This document shows, piece by piece, positions 1 through 10,494 of a DNA stretch of 64,000 nt. This DNA comes from Plenodomus lindquistii. Its lineage: Eukaryota > Ascomycota > Dothideomycetes > Pleosporales > Leptosphaeriaceae. Where the stretch lies: positions 1,240,001 to 1,304,000 of the forward strand of contig JANUWI010000008.1 of NCBI GenBank assembly GCA_025504975.1, given 5' to 3'. The position numbers and the translations under genes were made by a program. A model generated the notes under the pieces. It saw nothing but the letters and a program-made list of their open reading frames with translations. It was not told the DNA's origin and made no database searches. Position 1 is the stretch's first letter. Every line of letters begins with the position of its first letter.

Positions 1-675
1 GTTTGCTTTGATGTTGTTCATGCCTACGAAGCCGGGTATGTATTCGCGATTCGAGAGGTCCCAGGATACTTTTGGTTCCTTGTCCAGCCGCGCGACTTCT
101 TGCTTGGTCATGCGCGGGTCGACGACGAATTTGATGTCCTCGAGTGACTTGCTCTTGACTTCGTAGCCTTCCGGGAGGACGTAGACCTTTTTTGTTTCCA
201 TGTTGACGTATACATGGTGCCCCTCTTCTAGCGCATGGAAGTATGCTTGCGACTTTGGCCCTCGTCCTTGGTAGTATTTCCCACACACCAGACACGCATA
301 GACGTTGATGTTGGAGAGGGTGACGGAGCACAGCTTTTCGAAATCAAAGTCGAGGACTTTGCGGTCTATCGTGTCGAGATAGAGGTCCGTGTAGCCGGCT
401 TCGGGGGCGGTCTGGCGCTTTGGTGCCCCGATTGCTGGCGCGTTCTCATCCTCGTCGTCGTCGATTGCGCCGGCCTCGACCAGCTCCGCATGCTCTTCGG
501 CGTCTGCGCCCAGAATGTCTGGCGATTGGTCTTGCCGTCTCGACGTATGATAGCCGTTGCTGCCATTGGTGGGCACATCCTCCATCTCTTCGTCGTCTAC
601 TCGGGCCCGTTTTGAGGCTGGCGAGGGCGCGTCGACTGCATCTTCCAGGCGCATCTCGGCCGGGCGCTTCGACAT
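1..675 (-). CDS. SAD1: Sad1/USP39-like tri-snRNP splicing factor, 5' part
   Basis: The reading frame is open from an ATG at 675 to the window edge, giving 225 residues with the C-terminus outside. After an acidic, disordered N-terminus of about 95 residues comes a ubiquitin-type zinc finger. It includes C116, the pair C128/C131 in YACLVCGKYYQGRG, and H147/H153/H154 in YFHALEEGHHVYVN. The stretch KKVYVLPEGYEV and the later DLSNREYIPGFVGMNNIKAN are hallmark sequences of the USP39/Sad1 family. Members are catalytically dead ubiquitin-hydrolase-fold proteins of the U4/U6.U5 tri-snRNP, needed for pre-mRNA splicing in the nucleus. The USP-fold domain lies off the left edge, so loss of its catalytic residues cannot be checked here. 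The gene is divergent from CCT2. Family assignment is firm from the zinc finger. Confidence 0.93.
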   Translation of the reverse strand, partial: MSKRPAEMRLEDAVDAPSPASKRARVDDEEMEDVPTNGSNGYHTSRRQDQSPDILGADAEEHAELVEAGAIDDDEDENAPAIGAPKRQTAPEAGYTDLYLDTIDRKVLDFDFEKLCSVTLSNINVYACLVCGKYYQGRGPKSQAYFHALEEGHHVYVNMETKKVYVLPEGYEVKSKSLEDIKFVVDPRMTKQEVARLDKEPKVSWDLSNREYIPGFVGMNNIKAN

Positions 676-991
676 GTTGGCGCAGGGGTTGTGTGTGTTT
701 CACAAAAGGTTTCTGGTGGTGTGTGGACTATCTTGTATCGTGATGACTCTGCCGCGTCTGTCTATCGCCTCTCGCTCGAATTGGGGTTGTTGCAACAAAA
801 GTTGGGTGTAGGCATCAAAAGGTCGCGGGCGCCGGCGGATTGATTGGCCGGGAGGAGCTTCGCGCAAACATTGCAAACACAGCTTAGGCAACGCGGGCAT
901 CTCAAAAAAAGTCGCGTTTCGCCAGGCACCGCTGCTGTCAACCCCACACCTTCTGGATACCCCTCTTTGCCTCTTTACTGCTTACTAGAAG
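676..991. promoter_or_regulatory. bidirectional promoter between SAD1 and CCT2
   Basis: These 316 bases separate two divergent housekeeping start codons. They must hold both core promoters and 5' leaders. I see no clear TATA box, which fits constitutively expressed genes. No other gene is supported here. Confidence 0.6.
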
Positions 992-2752
992 ATGGTACAT
1001 TTCCTGTTCCCACCCTATCTTGCTATCACCTACTCACACTGCACAGTCGAACCCCACACAGATCTTTGCCGACGATGTCACAGAGGAAAAGGGCGAGAAT
1101 GCGCGTCTCTCGGCTTTCGTAGGCGCCATCGCCGTCGGCGACCTGGTCAAGAGCACACTCGGCCCCAAGGGCATGGACAAGATATTACAGTCGGCGTACG
1201 TTGACTGTTGCCCCACCACCGGCACATGCCCGGGCTATACTGACAAAAGGGCAGCTCCACGGGCGAGATCATGGTAACAAACGACGGTGCGACCATTCTG
1301 AAAGCCATCGCTCTCGACAACGCCGCTGCGAAAGTGCTCGTCAACATCTCAAAAGTCCAGGACGACGAGGTGGGCGACGGAACCACCTCAGTCACCGTTC
1401 TAGCCGCTGAACTCCTGCGCGAAGCCGAGAAGCTCGTAGACCAGAAGATCCACCCCCAGACCATCATTGAAGGCTACAGGATAGCCAGCAATGCGGCCCT
1501 CAAGGCCCTCGAGAATATTGCGGTGGACCACAGCGGCGATGAGAAGGCCTTTAGGAAAGACCTCGAGTCGATTGCGCGCACAACATTGAGCTCAAAGGTG
1601 CTATCCCAAGACCGCGACCAATTCTCCAAGCTCGCAGTCGACGCTGTGCTCAAGCTCGGCGGCTCCACCGACCTCACACACATTCAGATCATCAAGAAGG
1701 CTGGAGGAAAGCTAAAGGACTCATATCTGGATGAAGGCTTCATTCTGGACAAGAAGTTTGGTGTCAACCAGCCCAAGCGGATAGAGAACGCCAAGATTCT
1801 GGTCGCAAACACGTCCATGGACACAGACAAGATCAAGATCTTTGGCGCGAGGGTGAAGGTTGACTCCACCGGCAAGCTGGCCGATCTGGAGAAGGCAGAG
1901 CGGGAGAAGATGAAGGCCAAGGTCGAGCGTATCAAGGCACACGGCATCAACTGCTTCGTCAACCGACAACTCATTTACAACTGGCCAGAGCAGCTATTCG
2001 CTGATGCTGGTATCTGCTCGATTGAGCATGCAGACTTTGACGGTGTTGAGCGTTTGGCTCTCGTCACAGGAGGAGAGATTACATCGACGTTTGACCACCC
2101 AGAGAACGTCAAGCTTGGTCACTGCGACTTGGTCGAGGAGGTCATTATCGGAGAGGATGTTTTGATCAGGTTCTCTGGTATCAACGCCGGCCGCGCATGC
2201 ACCATTGTTCTCCGTGGAGCCACCGAACAGCTTCTTGACGAGGCTGAGCGATCACTGCACGATGCTCTCGCCGTACTGTCACAGACTATCAAGGAGCCAA
2301 GGACGACTCTAGGAGGTGGCTGTGCCGAGATGAACATGGCCAAGGCCGTGGCTGTAGCAGCACAGAACGTCGAGGGCAAAAAGGCCATTGCAGTAGAGTC
2401 TTTCGCCAAAGCTCTCCAACAACTACCCACCATTCTTGCGGACAATGCAGGATTCGACTCTAGCGACTTGGTCACGCGACTCCGAAAAGCCGTCTACTCT
2501 GGCTTGACCAGCTCAGGATTGGACCTTCTGACACCTGGTGGCGGAATCACGGACATGCGGGAACTTGGCGTGATTGAGAGCTACAAGTTGAAGCGCGCGG
2601 TGGTGTCGTCGGCGTCCGAAGCTGCTGAGGTGAGTTTTATTCTATGATTTGATTTTGTTGACTTGACAGTTGGATGCTAATTTTTCAAACAGTTGCTGCT
2701 ACGAGTCGACAATATTATCCGCTCCGCACCAAGAAGACGCGAGCGTATGTAG
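992..2752 (+). CDS. CCT2: T-complex protein 1 subunit beta (CCT2)
   Basis: Beta subunit of the cytosolic CCT/TRiC chaperonin, which folds actin, tubulin and other proteins using ATP. The four-exon model is 992-994, 1047-1195, 1255-2629 and 2693-2752, giving 528 residues, the usual family length. Exon 1 is only the ATG and is followed directly by a GT. Residues SNPTQIFADDV after the first splice match the family N-terminus. Group II chaperonin motifs are present: GDLVKSTLGPKGMDK (phosphate binding), TNDGATIL, and VGDGTTSV with its catalytic Asp, plus LGGGCAEM near the C-terminus. Introns are 52, 59 and 63 bp. The last exon encodes LLLRVDNIIRSAP, typical of CCT2. Other CCT subunits are excluded by SIEHADFDGVERLALVTGGE. 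Confidence 0.96.
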
Positions 2753-3307
2753 AGAGGGTAGGTAATCCACGGGGTACGGTACATGTAGGATGAAGTGGAA
2801 GTCTGGGTCAAGCAAAAGTATAAGCTACCCCAGTCCAACCAACCAACCAATCAACCCAACCACCACGAAACTGCGACGGGTTTCCGCACTACGTAGAAAG
2901 TGTAAAACCATGACTCAATGAAGACATGCAATGCAGTTCCAACACCGAAATGAAAGACAAACATTCTGTGTGAACCGGCATGTGGCAGCGCCCCCTCCGG
3001 CGGTTGTGCCACCACAACTCAATTAGAATATTCCCTTCTGCCTCAAAACCTATTATAATTGGGTTCGCGTAGCTGCATGCATGCATGTAGGCGGGGGGCT
3101 GTGCGCATCGGAGTTGGGTGACGCTAGCCTTGCTTTCCACCCACCCCCAACCCATTCCAAGTTATGATTCGCGCCATCCCAAACGGGGAGAGACAACGCG
3201 CCTCCAACGGACATGGCAGTTAATTGAGGCGTATACATAGCAGACGTGCAGTATGATTCGATGGGATGATGTTTTTTTTTGTTGGTTGGTAGGTGGGGAA
3301 TGCTCAC

Positions 3308-3331
3308 ATCATCATCATCATCATCATCATC
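3308..3331. repeat. (ATC)8 microsatellite
   Basis: Eight perfect ATC units in non-coding DNA, directly visible. Confidence 0.95.
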
Positions 3332-3470
3332 TCACGCGGCGCTGGCGCCCTTGTTTCACACTTGTGCTTTGCTTGTGCCTCATCAGAGTTGGGGAGTTGG
3401 ACCGAAAAGAGGGAGTAAGTTGTACAATGCGTTTGGTTGTTTGCATGTGCCTTGCTGGCTGCTGGTTACG

Positions 3471-3506
3471 TGAGGTGTGTGAGGTGTGTGAGGTGTGTGA
3501 GGTGTG
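3471..3506. repeat. 9-bp minisatellite TGAGGTGTG x4
   Basis: Four perfect tandem copies of TGAGGTGTG in non-coding DNA. Confidence 0.95.
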
Positions 3507-3659
3507 TGTACGAAGGGATGGTAGGTAACAAGGCATTGTTCGTCATGTTGAATATGCTTTGAGATGGCAACATGCAGTGGGAACGCATTCAGTCAGTCCA
3601 TTTCTCGTTCACACGACCAGAACGTTTGACAAGTGGGGAATGACGATATATTTGTGATT

Positions 3660-3685
3660 GAGTTGAGTTGAGTTGAGTTGAGTTG
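3660..3685. repeat. (GAGTT)5 microsatellite
   Basis: Five tandem GAGTT units, followed by a one-base variant copy. Confidence 0.93.
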
Positions 3686-3918
3686 GGTTGGTAGCGAGAA
3701 AGACGTACCACTTGCCGCTTGCCGCGGAGCAGTAACGGGGCGCCCTGTGCGGCCCGCCCAAAGCCAAAGAAGGAGCTGGGCGTGTCAAGAGTTGGTACTG
3801 TGGCACGGGGACAGCGAGGGAGTCTTGGTGAGAGCAATTTTATTCGCGATGGTGTTTAGTTGATACCATGTATGAATTAACCTGAATGTATGACCTGAAT
3901 GTATGAAATGTCGTAAGG

Positions 3919-3936
3919 ATATATATATATATATAT
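3919..3936. repeat. (AT)9 microsatellite
   Basis: Nine AT dinucleotides in the region upstream of IRE1. They could act as an AT-rich promoter element, but they lie about 340 bp from the ATG. Confidence 0.9.
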
Positions 3937-4278
3937 GGATATGGGGAGACTGGCCGTGTGATGTTCTGGTACCTGCGCGAGACTAAAACACGGAATCGGG
4001 CCTAGATGGGCGGAAGGCCAAAAGGACCCCAGACGGCGGCGCCACAAGTGCGCACGTACGTTCAGCTGCCTCTCCCCCGCCCAGCCTGGTTAATATAGTC
4101 GCTGCACACACTCGTCGCCCACAGCCCACAGCCCACAATCCATCACCAACCGCCCACCACCGCATCGCGACATCGCTGATGCTTCATCTCGCCCGCCCGC
4201 CGCGCCTGCACAAGGCCTCGACATAGAACACACGCTCTCCACCGCCCACTCCACCCCCTCTCCGTACTCTTGTCCGCC

Positions 4279-7200
4279 ATGCCGCGTCCGCGCCGGCCGC
4301 CTGGTGCTGGCCCGGCCTTTACCATTCTCACCCTCCTGCTCCTCCCCTCGCTCCTCGTGGCCGCTCAGCAGCAGCACCACCACCAGCAACACCACGCCCA
4401 CAGCCCGTCCCCGCACGTCGAGCCGCTCCTCGACACCGCCCACCCCCTTGCACCATCACCACCACCACACCCACCACACCCACCACACCCACCACACCAA
4501 CCCCACGATGCCAGTGCCCACAAAGGCAGTGCAGGCGATGCCAGAAAGCGTCGGGCTGCCCTGCCCCTCCAGGCCCAGGATGCGCGCGCCGTAGCTACCA
4601 AAGTCTCCTCTGCTCCAGCCCTCTCGGCTGTCCGAGCCTCATCCCGCAACACCGCAGCCTCGGGGGCCCTTGTCCCCAGTGCGCGCTCCCTGCAGGACTG
4701 GGAAGTCGAGGACTTTGTTCTCTTGGCGACCGTCGATGGCCAAATCCACGCCCGCGACAGATACAACGGCGAGTACATCTGGCACCTCCCCGGCCGCCCC
4801 ATGCTCGAGACCATCTACAACGTCTCCGCCGGCAAGTCGTCCCTCCAGGACCAGCCGTTTGTCTGGATTGTCGAGCCCAGAGAAGACGGCGCCCTCTATG
4901 TCCTCACCCCAGGCCCATATCCCGTTCTCCAGAGTCTAGGCCTCACAGTCAAGCAGCTGACCGACATTGCTCCCTACTCCAGCGACGACCCAGAGCTCCC
5001 CGTCGTCTACAACGTCGAGAAGCGTACTGGCATGTATATTGTCGACGCCGCATCCGGCAAGGTCATCAAAGACTTTGGCCCAGGCGAGACGTTCCTCACC
5101 GACGACAGCTGCGCCCCAGTGTCGAGAAACTACTTTGGCAGTCGGGAACGCACGTGCCGTGGCCTCATCGACATTGGCCAGACTGTCTACACCATCACCA
5201 TTCACAACAAAAAGACAAACGAGCACGTCTGCACAATTCGCTACGCCGAGTGGAACCCCAATAGTCGTGACAAAGACTTGCAGGCGCAATATGGCCAGAC
5301 CATGGACAACCAGTACATTTACAGCAGATACGATGGCGAGGTCTTCTCATACGACCACAGCAGGTCCAGATGGCGCCAACGACCCGTCTTCCAAACCCCT
5401 CTGCAGTACCCAGTAGCACGTGTGTTCGATATTGCTCGTCCCACACACGACGACTCGGCCGAAGCACCCCTGGTTCTTCTTCCACAGCCTGCTGGCCCGG
5501 CCTTTCGAGAAGACATGGCTAACCGTGTGCTCCTCAACACCACAGACACTGGAGCCTGGTACGCTCTGTCAGAGATCAATTATCCTGCAGTCACCGATGG
5601 TGCTCCTGAAGCAGCCTGCTACCGACCCAATGAATACCTCGATTGGGACGCTAAATATACTCTGCCAGACAGGCGGAGTCTCGTGGGCGTTCACCAATTG
5701 GACAGACTGCCGCCTCAGCAGTCCCAATTGAGAGCCATTGCTGCTCCCACACAGTTCCAAAACAAGAATGAGGAAGTGGTCTCGAAGCCTCCGGCTGAAT
5801 CACCCAGGGAGCAGCATCATCAAACCATTGATCCTCCACCACAGACAACGATGGAGTCACGGTCGTTGCAGCATTACTGGGTTGCCTTTACAACACTCAT
5901 CGTCATCGCTACTTGCATTGCTTCGTACAAGAAATCCGATCTTGCCCACAGCTATCTATCGAGGCTGTTGCATTCGTACCAGAGCAAGACTGCACCATCA
6001 CCAGTCCCCGCACCTTTTGAGTCCAAAATCGAGCCCATCGAGGAGAAGCAGCCTGTTCAAGTGGAGGGCAAGTCTGAGGTTGCAGATATACCGGTAGTAG
6101 AGGCAACAGAAGAACTCAAAGTAGAGATACCTGCACCTGTTGAAGCCAAGGAGAAGAAGGTCATGTTCGACATTCCCGATGATGAGGAAGATCTATCCCC
6201 TATATCGAGGACGACTACAATTGAGCGTCATTCTTCACTGGAAGACAGCCAAGAACTCTTGCCTACGACCGGTAACGGAGAGAATAAGGCACCTACCGAG
6301 GATGTATCCCAAGATCATAACAGCACGCCTTCCACCCCAAAGAAGAAGAAGACACACCGAGGGAAGCGAGGCGGCCGAAAGCTGAACAAAAACCAGCAAA
6401 AAGAGGATGACGAAGTCAACCGCATTGTCGACGCTGCCAAACAACTCGAGGTTGGACAAGGCCTCCATCCCGACGAGGTCACCATGAATGGCGACGATAT
6501 TCAAGACATCTCGAACATCAAACGCATCGGCAAGTTGACCATCGATCAAGACAAGTTGCTCGGTAACGGCAGTGGTGGTACATTCGTCTTTGAAGGAAAG
6601 TGGAACGAGCGCGAGGTTGCCATCAAGCGAATGTTGCCTCAGTACTTTGGACTGGCAGAACAAGAAGTCAAGCTGTTGCAGGAAAGTGACCTTCATCCCA
6701 ACGTCATCCGGTACTTTGATGATGAGAAGGATGAGAACTTCCTGTACATTGCCGTCGAACTCTGCCAGGCCAGTCTCTTTGACTTGTACAAGGACGGTCG
6801 GCCCGGAGATGAACTCACCCCTATTCAGCAGCGTCTGGTACACGACATCAACCTTCACGCTCGACAGGCACTGTACCAGCTCGCCAATGGTCTCAACCAT
6901 CTTCACAGCCTCCGCATTATCCATCGCGATATCAAACCCCAGAACATTCTCATTGCACACCCTCAGCGCACCCAAAAAGCCGGACCACGCCTTGTGATTT
7001 CCGACTTTGGCCTGTGTAAGACGCTCCCCGACAATGTGAGCACACTCATTGGCACCACCGGCAATGCAGGCACCGTAGGCTGGAAAGCTCCCGAACTCAT
7101 CTCGCAACCCAAGGAGCTGGCCAACGGCAGTTCCCAAGGCTTCTCGCGCGACTCGTCCAGCTCCACCGATCCCGTCGCCCAAGGCGTCAAGCGCGCCGTC

Positions 7201-7863
7201 GACATCTTCTCCCTCGGCTGCGTCTTCTTCTACGTGCTGACCAACGGCTGCCACCCCTTTGACGACGACGAAGGCTGGATGCAAATTCGTGAATACAACA
7301 TCAAAAAGGAAAAAGCCAACCTCAAACAATTGCGTCTAGGCGACGACTCCGAAGAGCCCTACCACCTCATCAAATGGATGTTGAAAACGCACCCCGAAGA
7401 CCGCCCCACCGCCATCCAAGTCATGAACCACCCCTTCTTCTGGTCCGACGAAAAGCGCCTCAACTTCCTCTGCGACTGCTCCGACCACTGGGAGCGCGAA
7501 CCACGCGATCCCCCCTCCCCCCTACTCCAAACCCTCGAATCCTACGTGCCCGACGTCCTAGACGCCAAACGCAATTTCCTCGCCAAACTCGACCACGGCT
7601 TCATCAATTCCCTGGGCAAACAGCGAAAATACACGGGAGACCGCATGTTGGATCTTTTGCGCGCGCTGCGGAATAAAAAAAACCACTACGAGGATATGGA
7701 GGAGAGTGTCAAGGCTAGGGTGGGGCCGTTGCCGAGTGGGTATTTGAGGTATTGGAGTGTGAGGTTTCCGAGGCTGTTGATGAGTTGTTATGAGTGTGTT
7801 GTTGAGTGTGGGCTTCAGGGGGAGAGTCGGTTTAGGCCGTATTTTGAGGGGCAGAGTATGTAG
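4279..7863 (+). CDS. IRE1: IRE1 unfolded-protein-response sensor kinase/endoribonuclease
   Basis: Intronless, 1194 residues from the ATG at 4279. An N-terminal hydrophobic signal (TILTLLLLPSLLVAA) leads into a His/Pro-rich low-complexity stretch. The ER-luminal beta-rich sensor domain starts near LLATVDGQIHARDR. A single membrane helix lies near residues 534-552 (WVAFTTLIVIATCIA). After a charged linker comes the kinase domain with IGKLTIDQDKLLGNGSGGTF, VAIKRM, HRDIKPQNIL (D884), DFG (D909) and WKAPELI. The C-terminal KEN RNase domain carries RNKKNHY, with R1131, N1132 and H1136 placed like the catalytic residues of human/yeast Ire1. Family role: it senses unfolded protein in the ER, oligomerises, autophosphorylates and splices HAC1-type mRNA. 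All domains are complete. The mRNA substrate gene is not in this window. Confidence 0.97.
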   Translation: MPRPRRPPGAGPAFTILTLLLLPSLLVAAQQQHHHQQHHAHSPSPHVEPLLDTAHPLAPSPPPHPPHPPHPPHQPHDASAHKGSAGDARKRRAALPLQAQDARAVATKVSSAPALSAVRASSRNTAASGALVPSARSLQDWEVEDFVLLATVDGQIHARDRYNGEYIWHLPGRPMLETIYNVSAGKSSLQDQPFVWIVEPREDGALYVLTPGPYPVLQSLGLTVKQLTDIAPYSSDDPELPVVYNVEKRTGMYIVDAASGKVIKDFGPGETFLTDDSCAPVSRNYFGSRERTCRGLIDIGQTVYTITIHNKKTNEHVCTIRYAEWNPNSRDKDLQAQYGQTMDNQYIYSRYDGEVFSYDHSRSRWRQRPVFQTPLQYPVARVFDIARPTHDDSAEAPLVLLPQPAGPAFREDMANRVLLNTTDTGAWYALSEINYPAVTDGAPEAACYRPNEYLDWDAKYTLPDRRSLVGVHQLDRLPPQQSQLRAIAAPTQFQNKNEEVVSKPPAESPREQHHQTIDPPPQTTMESRSLQHYWVAFTTLIVIATCIASYKKSDLAHSYLSRLLHSYQSKTAPSPVPAPFESKIEPIEEKQPVQVEGKSEVADIPVVEATEELKVEIPAPVEAKEKKVMFDIPDDEEDLSPISRTTTIERHSSLEDSQELLPTTGNGENKAPTEDVSQDHNSTPSTPKKKKTHRGKRGGRKLNKNQQKEDDEVNRIVDAAKQLEVGQGLHPDEVTMNGDDIQDISNIKRIGKLTIDQDKLLGNGSGGTFVFEGKWNEREVAIKRMLPQYFGLAEQEVKLLQESDLHPNVIRYFDDEKDENFLYIAVELCQASLFDLYKDGRPGDELTPIQQRLVHDINLHARQALYQLANGLNHLHSLRIIHRDIKPQNILIAHPQRTQKAGPRLVISDFGLCKTLPDNVSTLIGTTGNAGTVGWKAPELISQPKELANGSSQGFSRDSSSSTDPVAQGVKRAVDIFSLGCVFFYVLTNGCHPFDDDEGWMQIREYNIKKEKANLKQLRLGDDSEEPYHLIKWMLKTHPEDRPTAIQVMNHPFFWSDEKRLNFLCDCSDHWEREPRDPPSPLLQTLESYVPDVLDAKRNFLAKLDHGFINSLGKQRKYTGDRMLDLLRALRNKKNHYEDMEESVKARVGPLPSGYLRYWSVRFPRLLMSCYECVVECGLQGESRFRPYFEGQSM

Positions 7864-8184
7864 GGTAGGGTAGATTAGGTAGTGGTTGTTGGGGGGATGG
7901 GATGGGAGAAGTAAAGAATTTGAGTTTTGGTATAGTCGATGTTGTTTTGATGTGGTGTGGTGTGTGATGCCATGTAACTTTTTTTTGGGTCTGGAGAGTC
8001 GTGTGCCTAAGTACTCTCTATACATGTATACACAATAATACCATTTTCTCCCCTCGCATGACCGCTTGAGATGAACAGATACACTTCGTTCCATCCAGCT
8101 ACACACCAGAGTTCAAACACCACCCACTTCCATCACGACCTGAAACGCCACAGCAATGCCACTCCAACCGCCCACACCCAGTCC
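7864..8184. other. convergent IRE1/COQ10 3' region
   Basis: These 321 bases lie between two facing stop codons. They hold both 3' UTRs and no supported gene. Confidence 0.6.
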
Positions 8185-8931
8185 TCACCGCTTCAACGCA
8201 CTCCCCTCCAACTCCCCCAACCCAGCCCTAATCATCTCCGGATTCTTCTCCAACACCTCTTCCACCCTCTTCTCAAACGCCCGAATCATGTACTCCGCAA
8301 CTTTGGGCGCCACACTCGCACTCAACGACGCATACAAAGGATTCCTAAACGCAAACTCGACCGAAAGCGAGACCTGCGTCTGCCCCTCCTGCATCGCCTC
8401 AATGCTCCATTTACTCCTCAACTGCGTAAGCAGTGCTTCCCCCTCCTTGCCGCCTTCCTCCACCCCCGCAGAGGAAGAAGAAGAAAAATGATGCTTAATA
8501 TCCTCCTCCTTGAAACTCGTCGTCGTACCCCCACCTACACTCTCCACAAATCGCCCGGGCACACAATACACTCTTGACACAAAACTCTCTTCTATACCGC
8601 CAAACCCCGCCGTCAGGATCCCTTGGCTCGGCCAGCGCCGGTGAAATTCAGAGTCTGGGGATGACCAGTGCGTTATCCTGCTCGAATTGAGGTAGGGGAG
8701 GAATTTGGAGTAGCTGGGGACGTCGGCGATGATGGAGTAGACGGGGGCGGAGGGGTAGGGGAGAGTCCGGCATGCGGTGAGGATTTGGGGAGGCGCGTTG
8801 GTTGTTGTTTGGGGGGAGAGCGCGGACAGCGCGGCGAAGGGGTTGGGAAGGAAGGTGCGGTGTTGTTGGGTGGAGGGGAGGAGAGCGCGGTTTGGATGAA
8901 GGGTTGGTCGGAGGGTACGGAGGGTTGCCAT
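8185..8931 (-). CDS. COQ10: Coenzyme Q-binding protein Coq10 (START domain)
   Basis: Intronless, 248 residues. The ATG at 8931 was chosen because the first ~40 residues (MATLRTLRPTLHPNRALLPS, then RTFLPNPF) form an Arg-rich, acid-free mitochondrial presequence. The frame stays open further upstream but without a targeting signal. The body is a START/polyketide-cyclase-like domain: SAPVYSIIADVPSYSKFLPY, GFGGIEESFVSRV, SKWSIEAMQEGQTQVSLSVEF, FRNPLYASLSASVAPKVAEY. This layout is diagnostic of Coq10. Known role: it binds ubiquinone in the inner mitochondrial membrane and is needed for efficient Q synthesis and respiration. A Ser/Glu-rich loop (HHFSSSSSAGVEEGGKEGE) interrupts the domain. The gene is divergent from TRM140. 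Confidence 0.93.
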   Translation of the reverse strand: MATLRTLRPTLHPNRALLPSTQQHRTFLPNPFAALSALSPQTTTNAPPQILTACRTLPYPSAPVYSIIADVPSYSKFLPYLNSSRITHWSSPDSEFHRRWPSQGILTAGFGGIEESFVSRVYCVPGRFVESVGGGTTTSFKEEDIKHHFSSSSSAGVEEGGKEGEALLTQLRSKWSIEAMQEGQTQVSLSVEFAFRNPLYASLSASVAPKVAEYMIRAFEKRVEEVLEKNPEMIRAGLGELEGSALKR

Positions 8932-9271
8932 TGTGGTGAATTGGTTGTCGGTTTGGAGGACGGAGATGTGTGTTGAGGATGTGATGTTGGAGGAAAGAGG
9001 TAGAAAATTGACTGTCGTTGTTATTGGGACATGATCATCATCATCATCTAGACTGAGTATCTCCCGACTGATGAGCTCATGACCGTTGCATGAACGGGCA
9101 CGCCAAATTCCCACGCTAAGGTTTGCGGCTCGTGGCAATGATCTCATGCAGATCCAGGGACCGCGGCTGAACTAAACCCTACGCGGACTAGTGCCATCTC
9201 GAAATATTTCCCCCTCCATGCGACGAAATGCACCCCGCGGTTCAAATCACAACATTTACACTACAATAACA
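8932..9271. promoter_or_regulatory. bidirectional promoter between COQ10 and TRM140
   Basis: 340 bases between divergent start codons, or 286 if TRM140 starts at 9218. A short (ATC)-type run occurs near 9039-9048. No TATA box was seen. Confidence 0.55.
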
Positions 9272-10459
9272 ATGGCTTCAAATACAGACCCAATAACAAT
9301 ACCGAACGAGTCGCAATCCTCCTCACAAGACGCCCGGTTCCAAACAAACAACACAATGTCCTCGAAACCGCAGCCAAAACAACAACTCTCAAAAGCAATG
9401 GAACACATGCGCTTTGCCGTTACTGTCGACCCAATTCCTCACACCTCAACATCCACACCCACACCCACATCCCCTCGACAAGATGTCTCTCAAATCTCCC
9501 CCTCCCCCACCGAAAACGACGCCTACGGAGTCCCCGCCTCCATTGCCCCCCTCCGCGCCCCACCATCTCGCTCCCACGATCCAGCCAACAATCAAAAGCG
9601 CAGCGACCCTTTCTCCTTCGGCAGCCGCGTCCTCGAAGAAGGTGACAACATTTTCGAATTCAACGCCTGGGACCACGTAACCGTCGACTCCTCCTACGCC
9701 GCCTTCGCCTCTGAACAATACTCAAAACAGCGCGCCGACCCCGTCAACGACTTTGATCGCAAGCGCTACATGGACATGCCCGAGAAATGGTGGAACCAAT
9801 TCTACAAAAACAACAAGAGCAATTTCTTCAAGAACAGAAAGTGGCTGGCGCAAGAATTTCCCATTCTAGGAGAAGTAGGACGTGCCGATGGCCCCGAAGC
9901 CGTCGTCCTTGAAGTCGGTGCCGGAGCAGGGAATAGCGCGTTTCCAATCCTACAAAACAGCCAGAACCCGCGATTAAAAATCCACGCCTGCGATTTCAGT
10001 AAAAAGGCCGTGGAACTCATTCGTGGGAATGAACTCTACGATACACGATACATACAAGCGGACGTATGGGACGTTGCATCCCCGCCCGACTCCTCCCCAA
10101 ACGCCGGCTTACCCCCCGGCCTAACCGAAGGAAGCGTAGACGTCGTACTGATGATTTTCATCTTCAGCGCCTTGTCACCGGCACAATGGGACGCAGCGGT
10201 TCGCAATATCTGGCGCGTGCTCAAACCCGGCGGACAAGTTTTATTCCGCGACTATGGGCGCGGAGATCTCGCGCAAGTGCGGTTTAAAAAGGGGAGGTAT
10301 CTCGAGGAAAACTTTTATGTCCGTGGTGACGGTACACGCGTGTATTTCTTCGAGCAGGAGGAACTGGAGCGCATCTGGGGTGGTGGGGGGAAACGGGAGG
10401 TGGATACGCAGGTGGGGAATGTAGCGGATACAGATATAGATGCGGATGCAGAGCTGGCG

Positions 10460-10494
<35 letters not shown>

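Larger units (their letters stand above)
2753..4278. other. CCT2-IRE1 intergenic region with several microsatellites
   Basis: About 1.5 kb with no reading frame I can support. It holds the CCT2 3' UTR, the IRE1 promoter and 5' leader, and four simple repeats annotated separately. Short open frames here are low-complexity products of the repeats. Confidence 0.6.

Noticed and set aside
6235..7329. 364-codon frame on the minus strand inside IRE1
   Set aside because: It lies exactly opposite the conserved kinase domain. The codon structure of the sense strand explains it, and it has no recognised domain.
9235..9250. GGTTCAAATC as a tRNA B box
   Set aside because: No matching A box, acceptor stem or anticodon arm can be drawn around it. 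No other tRNA-like structure was found in the window.
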